DNA of 64,000 nt from positions 81,321,955-81,385,954 of the forward strand of contig NC_091122.1 in assembly GCF_040183065.1 (NCBI RefSeq), written 5' to 3'. The notes beneath the pieces were generated by a model that was given only the letters and a program-made list of their open reading frames with translations, searched no databases and was not told the origin of the DNA. Both the position numbers and the translations under genes were made by a program. This document shows, piece by piece, positions 56,301-64,000 of the stretch (within the stretch, counting starts at the first letter, position 1; each line of letters begins with the position of its first letter). The DNA is from Periplaneta americana (Eukaryota > Arthropoda > Insecta > Blattodea > Blattidae).

Positions 56301-56400
56301 AGATTTATGCAACAATGAATATAGTATAGTAAAACAACGGTGTATAGAAATTACTTACCCCAGCAGTGCTGGGGTTGCTGGGGTTGACTGCACGCCACTG
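53364..56400 (-). mobile_element. hAT element (hAT-D), 3.0 kb, with 8-bp duplication
   Basis: Inverted ends CAGTGGCGTGCGGTGA and CAGTGGCGTGCAGTCA (complement of the right). Perfect duplication GTATCCAC (53356-53363 and 56401-56408). Inserted in a LINE coding frame, immediately next to a second hAT. Confidence 0.93.
53557..55659 (-). pseudogene. DUF4371-type hAT transposase, lightly broken
   Basis: ATG at 55659-55657. The first 100 codons include the TTF finger (LFCWNCLLFG, then spaced His) with one TGA at 55515-55513. Next come ELAFRGHDES, NRGNYVELL, VDETTD (first Asp), IAQSYDGAASM and VHCYAHCLNLVL, then PTRWNYTKRLVN and, at the end, STASVERSFSALKRIKTYS (dimerisation). Frame changes at about 54775 and 53890 (an A-rich run) split it into three ORFs. 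All catalytic blocks are present, unlike the related copy at 13-15 kb. Three small lesions imply fairly recent decay. Confidence 0.88.
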
Positions 56401-56408
56401 GTATCCAC

Positions 56409-57660
56409 CAGTAGCGGACGGTGGGTTTGAAAGTTGAGGAGGCCAAGAACTGATGAGAATATAAAAATATAAGGCCTGTGACTTACCTCATTACCAAGCG
56501 CAGAATTTATAGGTTTGAAGAAACTAAAATTAGGTTTTCCAATTTATGTTTTAGGGTTTTAAATCTTATATTTAGGAATTTATATGATTTTACGGAAAAA
56601 AATAAAAATAAACAACATAGGCTACTGTTAATATATAGCAAAGGCTAGGTAAAGATTGCCTCTCTTTAGGATATTTAAATCCTAATCTGCGAATTAGGTC
56701 TTTTTAGGTTATATTGATTTTAATAGTGTTACCTTTTGCTACATAAAACGAATAAAAAAGCAATATTTCGAGAGTAACGAGATAGCAACAAAATTGATTC
56801 GAACCTAAGAATCCGCGGCTTGCTCATTACTATTACATAGTCTAATTTTACAACAAATTAACTCGACGATCCTCTTTCTTCTCAAACCGATCAATTAGGT
56901 CACAACATGCTGAACAACTGCTATTAGAAGAAGCTAAAGGCAACTCTGCATTTGTTTCTAAACTCTCGAGATATTTAAGATACTGTATAAATAAATATAT
57001 CCCGTAACACAAAAAAAAATAATAATAACAGGAACACCTGCAAACAAGAGAAAAATCTAACAACATAAAAGAAAACTTTTACGCAGAGAGAGAGAGAGAA
57101 CTAACAACATGTGACTTAAATTTCTAAAACCAAGAAGAGAGAAAGAGAGAGAGCTTCGCAATACAGTTGAAACAGTTGTCAGCGGTGGGTAGGACGTCTC
57201 CAAATTCGCTCCCCTCGCGCGTTCTAGCCAAGTTTAAACACTCCGCTAACCAGCTATCTTATTGGTCGAACTGCTGTTGTCATGGTTACCGGGGAGTAGA
57301 GTAATGTAGCCGACTCCTCTCTCCTGGTCTCGCACAGACATAGCAGGCTACTAGATGTCGACTCTACAGGTTACAGCGCTATCTGTTATTTTTCAGTATT
57401 TGGTGCTATCTACAGTCCTAGATCATATATAAGACTACAGTATAGCATGCGGGCATCACCAACTGGATGTGGTCGACTTTACGTAACTTACATCTTAGTC
57501 GTAGTTAATAGTAAAATGAATATAAAAGGAAAAATGTTCGTCATTTGCTATAACTTGTTTGTGATCTTAATTCAGCTGGAATTATTATTGCCATATTGTG
57601 TTCTGGTAAAATATTAGGGGAAGCACGGCCTCCCTTGCCTCCCCTGAAAATCCGCCGCTG
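56409..57660. mobile_element. Non-autonomous hAT (hAT-E) on the same target site
   Basis: Starts CAGTAGCGGACGG directly after the GTATCCAC of hAT-D and ends with the complement of CAGCGGCGGATTTTC at 57660. The right flank reads GACTATCCAC, a slightly altered copy of GTATCCAC. No coding region. A GA-rich microsatellite lies near 57085-57155. Its right 230 bp match hAT-F (57858 onward) in inverted orientation. Confidence 0.75.
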
Positions 57661-57850
57661 GACTATCCACGCCATACATAGTATCCGATTAACTGTTCAA
57701 TTTTCTGAGATACCTTGTCCGGAATTGGTAATACTTGAGCAAGGTACCACAATTTCGAGAGAGCAAATGTATTAACATGCCATACTTTCTGTAGTAAGTT
57801 TAGGTTCCTATTTAGATGCTGATTTAATGTCCCACGCGGTTTATTTAACG
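57661..57850 (-). pseudogene. LINE ORF2 piece upstream of the hAT insertions
   Basis: In complement it reads VWHVNTFALSKLWYLAQVLP, then KVSQKIEQLIGYYVWRG, a post-RT LINE segment. Removing the two hATs and their duplications joins WRG directly to YTFRVA at 53355, restoring one frame, which shows both were inserted into this ORF. Confidence 0.75.
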
Positions 57851-57857
57851 TAGACTC

Positions 57858-58277
57858 AGCGGCGGATTTTCAGGGGAGGCAAGGGAGGCCGAGCTTCCCC
57901 TAATATTTTACCGGAACACAATATGGCAGTAATAATTCCAGCTGAATTAAGATCACAGACAAGTTACAGCAAATGACGAACATTTTTCCTTTTATATTAA
58001 TTTTATTATTCACTACGACTAAGATGTAAGTTACGTAAAGTCGACCACATTCTGTTGGTGATGCCCGCTCGCTATACTGTACATCAAGTCCCCACACTGC
58101 CGGCTGCGCAGAAGATACGACTAGACCCAAATTGAAGCGATCGCTCGCCGCCATCTTGAGGCGGACGGAAAGCAATGTTGATAGAACGCAATCGTAAAAT
58201 AAACTAAGATTTATTACTATCCAACATAAAAACAAACAAACATGAGCCTAAGAGTAACAAAGATAAAGACAAAATAT
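57858..58277 (+). mobile_element. Left end of another hAT (hAT-F)
   Basis: CAGCGGCGGATTTTCAGGGG begins at 57858, interrupting the same LINE frame. The first 230 bp match the end of hAT-E in inverted orientation. The right end is not seen before 64000. The LINE at 58290 and the Tc1 at 63411 appear to lie inside it. The small ORF at 57900-58235 is a shadow. Confidence 0.6.
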
Positions 58278-58314
58278 AAATAGTAAAACGTTGTTGTTGT
58301 TGTTGTTGTTGTTG

Positions 58315-59101
58315 TTATCTAATGCTGGGCTTTGGCAACGAAGCCATTAGCGTTCTTGCTCTCCAATATTTCTCTGTGGTGGATCCATCAGGTAAAACTT
58401 CACAGGTTATGAGATGATCTTCAGTCATTTCTTCTTCTTTGTTGCATAGAGGGCAATTTGGATTTGTGTACATTCCTATTTTATTCAAGTGTTTGGCCAA
58501 ATAAGCAGTCTGAATTTTGCTACTGCAGATTTACGTGGGATTTCTGGAATAATCTCTGTTTTTTTATTAAAATGCTCCATATTTTATCTTTGGCTTTGGT
58601 ACATAGTGCTTGGTTTTGCTTGATTTTACATTTATTTTTAATTAGTCTTTTGATGGATGTAAAAGGTAGGCTTGTATTTGTATTCTGAATTAAATTGGAT
58701 CCTTTTTTGGCAAGAAAGTCAGCAGTTTCATTTCCAGCAATTCCGCAATGTGCAGGTATCCATTGCAATTGAATTCTTTTCTGTAATTTTTGAAGTTGTT
58801 GGATCATTTTGTGACATTCTTTAATTTGGATTGACATCATATTATATGAATTTATTGCATATAATGCTGCTTTAGAATCAGAGAGAATGACAGCATTTTG
58901 AAATGTATCTATTCTGTATAGTAGGTGTAGGAGTGAGATATGAATAGCCATTATTTCCGCATCAAAATTTGTTGTATGATGTCCTGCTGGTTGATAAAAT
59001 GAGAATAACGCACACGTAATTCCTGATCCTGAGTTGTTATCGATAGTAGACCCATCTGTGTAGATATGTAACCATTCTTCTGGTGGGTATCTATTGTTCA
59101 C
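58315..59101 (-). pseudogene. LINE RNase H and C-terminal zinc motif
   Basis: YTDGSTIDN, TNFDAEIMAI, VILSDSKAAL and WIPAHCGIAGNETADFLAKK give the four acidic RNase H residues (D, E, D, D), all present. After a frame break near 58510 the last segment, 58500-58315, has CPLCNKEEEMTEDHLITC and ends just before the AAC tail, so there is virtually no 3' UTR. Confidence 0.85.
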
Positions 59102-59224
59102 AGCTTCTAATGCCAGCGCTTTTAGTACAGGTTTGGAAGTTTCAGATTTTGTAACTGGTTCTTCTAAATCAACTTGAATGTTAATTGGTTCGAAGGTTAG
59201 AGGGTTTTCTCTGCTTAAAATGTT

Positions 59225-60377
59225 TTATTTAGATTTAGGGAGATTCAAGTCTGTTTTTATTTCCGTGACTTTGGACAAGAAACTTGTTTGTGTTTTCAAC
59301 TTGGTTGGTTGTAACAGTCTTTTTTCCCATTTTGTTGTTGTTAACCGTAGCATTTTTTCATGGTGTATTAGTGCCTGCTCCTCTAGAGTGAGATATATTG
59401 GAGGGTTCTGGGTTAGGGCTTGCATTGCCGTGATTGGGGTTGATTTTGCTGCACCAGTTATTAGTCGCAGGGCCTGATTTTGGCATACTTCTAGTCGATT
59501 CAGGTTGAAATTATTTGCTGTAATTAATACCTCCGCATTGTAGAGAAGTATTGGCTTGATGAATGTTTTGTACGTGATGTTCAAAGTCTGCCGATTACTA
59601 CCCCACTTGGCTTCAGCTAATCTCTTTAAAATTGGAAGTCTTTTTGTTGATTTGATTACTACTGCTTCAATATGATTTTTCCAAGATAATTTTGAATCAA
59701 AAATTGTCCCTAAATATTTCATTTCATATGTTTGTCTCAGGTTTGTTTTCTTGAACTGTAGATTTAGTTTTGGGATTTTTTTTCTTCAAGCTAAATATTT
59801 GAAACGTTGTTTTATCAGTATTTATGGCCATCAAATTGTTGTCAGTCCACTTTTCTAATAGGATCAGAGCCTTTTCCATTGAAGTTTTGGATTTGCCTAT
59901 TTGTGGGGAAGATGTCCACATGATCATGTCGTTTGCAAAAAGAGCTGTCTTTATTTCTGGGCTTGAAACAGCTGGGGGGAGGTCGTTGATGTAGATGTTA
60001 AACAAGGTTGTACTCAGTACTGCACCTTGTGGCAGGCCCATTTTTATTTGTCGGAATTTGGAAGTACTGTCATTGTATTTTGTAGCACAGAAACGCTGGG
60101 AAAGGAAGTGAGTGATCCAGTTTAGCATGTTGTTTTGAATGCCTATTTTTATGAGTTTTTCAAGTAGTTTATACCTCCATACTGAATCGTATGCTTTTTC
60201 AAAATAAATGAAAACTGATAGCGTATCTTGATTTTTGTTGAAAGATTCTTTGACATCTTGGGAGAGCTGAATTGTATTTTCTTTTGTAGATAGGTGTTGT
60301 CTCTGTCTGAATCCTGTTTGTGCTGCTCTTAGTATGTTATTACTTTCTAAGAAGCAATTTAACCTCGCTGAAATCAT
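59225..60377 (-). pseudogene. LINE reverse transcriptase with altered active site
   Basis: Two ORFs meet at 59722-59724 with a frame change. Blocks: FRQRQHLSTKENTI, VFIYFEKAYDSVW, GLPQGAVLSTTLFNIYIND, LFANDMIMW, then MKYLGTIFDSKLSWKNHI and the thumb. In active LINEs the first block has Asp where Tyr stands here, and the F-A-D-D box reads F-A-N-D. Two of the three catalytic Asp residues are therefore lost by substitution. Reverse transcription by this copy is not possible. Confidence 0.85.
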
Positions 60378-60438
60378 ACGTTCTGCTGTTTTTGCAATGA
60401 CACTTGTTAAAGAAATTGATCTGTAATTATTTATATCA

Positions 60439-62031
60439 TCACCTGTCTTGCCTTTTTTTTAGAATAGGGATAATTATTCCTTTTTTCCACTCTCTAGGTA
60501 CAGTAGAAGCCCATGATAGGTTAAATAATTTCAGTAGTGCATTTCTTCCCTTTTGTCCAAGATGTTTCAGAAATTCTGCATGTATTTTATCAGGTCCAGG
60601 AGATTTTTTATCTTTTAACTCATGGATTGCAGAATCTAGTTCTCTTATGGTGAATTCTTTGCGGAATATATAGTTTGTTTGTTCTTGACACTTCTTGAAT
60701 TGTTTTAGATCTTTTTTGATCTGCCTTTGCTTCTTTTTAGCTTCAGGAGAAAGTTTATATTGAGAGCTATAATGCTTATTAAAGGCTTCGGATTGCATGG
60801 ATTGCAGAATCTAGTTCTCTTATGGTGAATTCTTTGCGGAATATATAGTTTGTTTGTTCTTGACACTTCTTGAATTTTTTTAGATCTTTTTTGATCTGCC
60901 TTTGCTTCTTTTTAGCTTCAGGAGAAAGTTTATGTTGAGAGCTATAATGCTTATTAAAGGCTTCGGCAATAGAGCTGCTGGAAGTGAACGTTTTCCCATT
61001 AAATTTGAATGGTTCTTTCCTCGTTTCTCTCTGACCTTTGATTTTATTTACATATCTGTATACTTTTTTTGCATGTTTTCTATAATCAGCTTTTTCGATA
61101 AATTTACTGAATGCGTTTTTCTTGGCTACATAGATTTCTTTTTTTAACTTTGCTGCCTTTCTTCGCCATTCTTGTGTATCTATTGGGTTGTTGGACAATT
61201 CTGCTTTTTTCCTTGCTATGTCCCTTTCTTTTTTAACTTTGATAGATCTGCATTCCAAAAGGGTTTATAGTTTTTAATTTGTCCTCTTGGAATCCAATTT
61301 TTTGCTGTTTCGAGAATTATGTTTGAGATTCTATTGTTGAGTTTATCTGTACATACTTCGTATTGAATGGAGTATAATTTTTGTTCGGTCTCTTCTGTAA
61401 ATTTTGCCCAATTAGCTTTTCTAAAATTCCGAGAGTATTTTGGTTTTGGTTTGCTATTATTTTGTTTGTCCTGATGTATTATGGATGCAATAACTGCTCT
61501 ATGATCTGATCCTAGGTCTTCAATGATTTCACGTGTAGTCTTATCTTGCAAATCTGATGATACTAACAGGAGGTCTGGGTTTGTACACTGACCATTATAA
61601 TGTAAGTATGTAGGACAATCGTCGTTCCTGTAAATAGGTTCTAAAGTGCTTGAATTTAATAAATCTTCAATAGTTTTGCCACTAGCATTATAGTCTTTGT
61701 ATCCCCATTTAGGTGAATGACCATTAAAATCGCCAATCAAGATCGTTTTTCGGTGTATATTTATTATATCCAGACAAGGGTTGTTATTAGGTGGATTGTA
61801 TATTCCATATATGGTGTAATGTGAATTTCCTTTCCAGATTTCAATTTGGATAATTTCTACTTTGTCTTCTTGTTGCATTTCCTTTATAACTTTAAATTTG
61901 GATAAAATGTTTATTCTAACACCTGCAAGAACTCCACTAGCTACTTGACGTGATTTGGGGAGAATATATATATTGAATCCAGAAATTTGAAAGTATTTCA
62001 GTTGATCTCTTGATACATTTGCTTCTTGCAT
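60439..62031 (-). pseudogene. LINE endonuclease and linker, with internal duplication
   Basis: Apurinic endonuclease-like domain: MQEANVSRDQLKYF, GDFNGHSPKWGY, NPDLLLVSSDL and LGSDHRAVIAS hold the catalytic Asp, Asn and His. In-frame TAA at 62068-62070 lies just before the ORF start; the frame continues upstream with the N-terminal block of the domain. A frame change near 61240 leads to the linker, and a 175-bp duplication (60621-60791 and 60796-60966) repeats AFNKHYSSQ...FTIRELDSAIH and shifts the frame. Confidence 0.8.
60621..60966. repeat. Tandem duplication of about 171-175 bp inside the LINE
   Basis: 60621-60791 and 60796-60966 differ at only two or three positions. The offset of 175 is not a multiple of three, so it breaks the ORF. 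High similarity shows it is recent. Confidence 0.9.
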
Positions 62032-62858
62032 AATAAATACATCTATCCCTTTTTCCTCTATGATTGTTTATAGTTCGGCTTTTTTGCTCTGTGTAAGTCC
62101 TCGTGCGTTCCATTGGAGAATTTTAAGGATGTTCTGTAAATGACGTCCTGCAGATGTCCCCGCCCGGAGATCCGAATGGGAGACTATTTTACCTCCGCAA
62201 AACTTATCTGAAGGATTTGCCATTAGGTTAATTAGCATAAGTGTAACCGTTTTTAAGTGGGAACCAATTTTTTGTTTGTAATGGTGGTTACATCACCCAC
62301 TCACGTAAACCCCCAGTATGACTGGAGGGCCACACCTGTCGTTGGTTAATGGGTCCATCGGACCTGGCCGGGAGGAGTTTTAGAGTCCACCGACCTTTCT
62401 CACAAGCACCAATTGTGGAACATTTCTACGCCGTGGCAGGCCAGCGTAAGAGATGAAATAGCATTTCCTCTATTTCTGATGTTGTGGTTATACCGCCAAT
62501 ACTCGGTCCCCAGAGCCTCATCTGTAAAAGCAGGTTGTACCACGAGCAGGTTGAGGTTGGGTTTTGAATAGGAGAGGTTATGGAATGCACTTCACTGTCC
62601 CTTGCAAACATATAGCACTATCAAATAATTAATTATAAGTATCCAGTTTTTTTTCCAACTATTGTCTGTACGGGAACTATTTTCAATTAATTTTGCACTT
62701 CTCTTATTATTACTAATTTAGACGTAGTACCTTTCCTTACTTAGAACAAAATTCATCCTTCTGACACTACATAACTGACAATCAGATTTAATATTCGTAC
62801 ATTTTTATTATAAAATTCGAAACAAGTTTTTTCTTTCAAGAAATGTGAATGGTAAAAC

Positions 62859-63410
62859 ATAATTACCTGCATTATTGTGGTATAACATCAAATAATCAAA
62901 GATATTAATGCTGCAACTGTCAGTCAATAATCTTCGTCGTTTTTGTGACTTGGGGGTATTTACATTTACGTAATTCATCATATCCGTTGGATGGGCTTCC
63001 TGAAATATATTTCAATAACCGAGTGAGAACATTAACTTAATCTTGCACATTGTGTGCATCTTGCGGTCGTGGAAAATAGCGGACGAAAAGTAATGCTGAT
63101 AGAACGCAACCGCAAAAGACACTAAGATTTATTACTATACCATAAAAAAACTACCAAATATAAGCTAAAAGAGTAACAAGGATAAAAACAAATATAAACA
63201 GTGAAACGTAATCACCTGCATTCCCGTAGTAGTCTACAACAGCAAATAATTGAAGAAACTGTTACTGTCAGTCAGTAATCGTCATCTTTGTGAGCAACAA
63301 ATATTAAGCTGTTATGCTAAAACTGTCAATTAAAAATTCTTGTCTTCGTGATTAAGCCTATTCATATTTACACAATTCATCAAATCTGTACCGATGGAGT
63401 TCCTGAAATA
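62859..63410. repeat. Host tandem repeat, two units, one split by the LINE
   Basis: TAATTACCTGCATT at about 62861 and TAATCACCTGCATT at about 63210 start matching stretches (CTGTCAGTCA, ATTTAC, AATTCATCA, GTTCCTGAAATA-like). The block before them (GATAGAACGCAA, CTAAGATTTATTACTAT) occurs at 58180 and at 63093. One unit is thus divided by the LINE. Confidence 0.7.
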
Positions 63411-64000
63411 CACTCAGGGACAAAAAAAACCGGACACTTTAATATTTGCTGGTATTTTGCAAAACATTATCTTCTCATACAATATTATGGTAGCCATCTG
63501 TTGTTATGGAGACGTGTATACATTGTTGATTGTTTTTTGTTTTATAAACAAGCCATTACAACCAAATATTCCAATTTTGCTTTCGGAGTCTCAGTTATAA
63601 CAATTTTGTCTCAACCATTTTGTACTTCATTATCGTTATCATTCGTTATTTCTTTATTTTTACATTTTCTGAGTTTAAGTGGGGTTGTAACATTTGTCTT
63701 AAAACAAGATGCGACCTGAAGATGTGGCTCGAGCTGTAGCCCTTTATGATGATGGATGCAGTGTACGTTACATTGCAAATGTTATGAATATGGCTAGAAG
63801 CACAACCCATGATGCCATAAAACGGTATAGAGAGACCCTAGAATATCCCAGAAGACCAGGTTCGGGTCGTCCAAGAGCTACAAATCCAAATGAAGACAGG
63901 TATATGGTGTTGAGAGTTCTTAGGGAGCGCAACCTGCCAGCTACTAGTGTAGCCCAGCAATTTGTTAACATGCATGGACGCCCAATTTCGGCCAAAACAG
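63411..64000 (+). mobile_element. Tc1-like element, left part, cut by the window edge
   Basis: CACTCAGGGACAAAAAAAAC starts after TA (63409-63410), like other Tc1 termini. About 300 bp of leader precede the transposase ATG. The right end lies outside. Confidence 0.75.
63709..64000 (+). CDS. Tc1-like transposase, N-terminal part, open to the edge
   Basis: ATG at 63709 begins MRPEDVARAVALYDDGCSVR, then YIANVMNMARSTTHDAIKRY and RRPGSGRPRATN, a paired-like helix-turn-helix with the GRPR-type linker that binds the terminal repeat. It continues with NLPATSVAQQF and GRPISAKT at position 64000. No stop or frameshift in 97 codons, so this copy may be intact beyond the window. It is not the same subfamily as the Tc1 at 48 kb. 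Confidence 0.8.
   Translation, partial: MRPEDVARAVALYDDGCSVRYIANVMNMARSTTHDAIKRYRETLEYPRRPGSGRPRATNPNEDRYMVLRVLRERNLPATSVAQQFVNMHGRPISAKT

Larger units (their letters stand above)
58290..62846 (-). mobile_element. I-type LINE, nearly full length, 4.56 kb
   Basis: Minus strand, 5' end near 62846 and 3' (AAC)n tail at 58290-58316. A 12-bp imperfect duplication (AAATAGTAAAAC at 58278-58289; GAATGGTAAAAC at 62847-62858) flanks it. The tandem copy of the host repeat at 63180-63215 shows the uninterrupted site. Endonuclease, reverse transcriptase, RNase H and a terminal Cys/His motif occur in order. The RNase H and CAA-type tail place it in the I superfamily. No separate ORF1 is clear; 62426-62611 may be a remnant. 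Confidence 0.85.

Noticed and set aside
62426-62611. LINE ORF1
   Set aside because: Only 61 codons without zinc-knuckle or coiled-coil signal; kept only as a possible remnant in the LINE entry.

Overview
The window is a piece of an insect nuclear genome, probably cockroach-like (Blattodea). The evidence is the AT-rich sequence, many microsatellites, GT-AG splice signals, TATA/initiator promoters, and several copies of a tRNA-headed SINE that I recall from cockroach sequence. The species call rests on recall, not a search. No prokaryotic features are present.

Almost everything recognisable is mobile DNA, mostly old and broken. DNA transposons dominate. There are hAT elements with 8-bp target duplications (12.7-15.3, 42.7-50.2, 43.1-49.4, 53.4-56.4 and 56.4-57.7 kb, plus ends and fragments). 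There are pogo/Tigger-like elements with TA duplications (12.7-17.1, 21.2-23.1, 43.2-46.4 kb), all showing a C-terminal Cys/His finger. Tc1-like DD34E elements lie at 32.5-34.7, 48.0-49.3 and 63.4 kb onward. A P-element/THAP9-like transposase ORF lies at 9.3-10.5 kb. A long foldback element (18.7-21.1 kb) has a small relative at 28.5 kb. Retroelements are a near full-length I-type LINE (58.3-62.8 kb), an RTE-like LINE (37.6-39.3 kb), other LINE pieces (4.7-5.9, 30.4-31.3, 52.7-57.9 kb), two probable solo LTRs (17.2-18.6 and 19.9-20.6 kb) and three types of tRNA-headed SINE.

Insertions are deeply nested and the order of events can often be read. At 42.7-50.2 kb a tandem satellite holds a hAT, which holds a second hAT, which holds a pogo, a SINE and a Tc1, each with its own terminal repeats and/or target duplication. 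At 52.7-57.9 kb two hATs sit side by side on the same 8-bp site inside a LINE coding frame. At 12.7-17.1 kb a pogo element carries a hAT. At 18.7-21.1 kb a foldback element carries a solo LTR. At 57.9 kb onward another hAT end is followed by a tandem repeat holding the I-type LINE and the Tc1 that runs off the window.

Host gene content is thin. The best candidate is a spliced THAP zinc-finger domain on the minus strand (exons at 7679-7808 and 6506-6701, with a possible upstream exon at 8264-8381). A possible single exon lies at 36292-36403. The short SANT/zeste-like ORF at 24361-24558 has its own TATA promoter but sits inside a terminal-inverted-repeat element.
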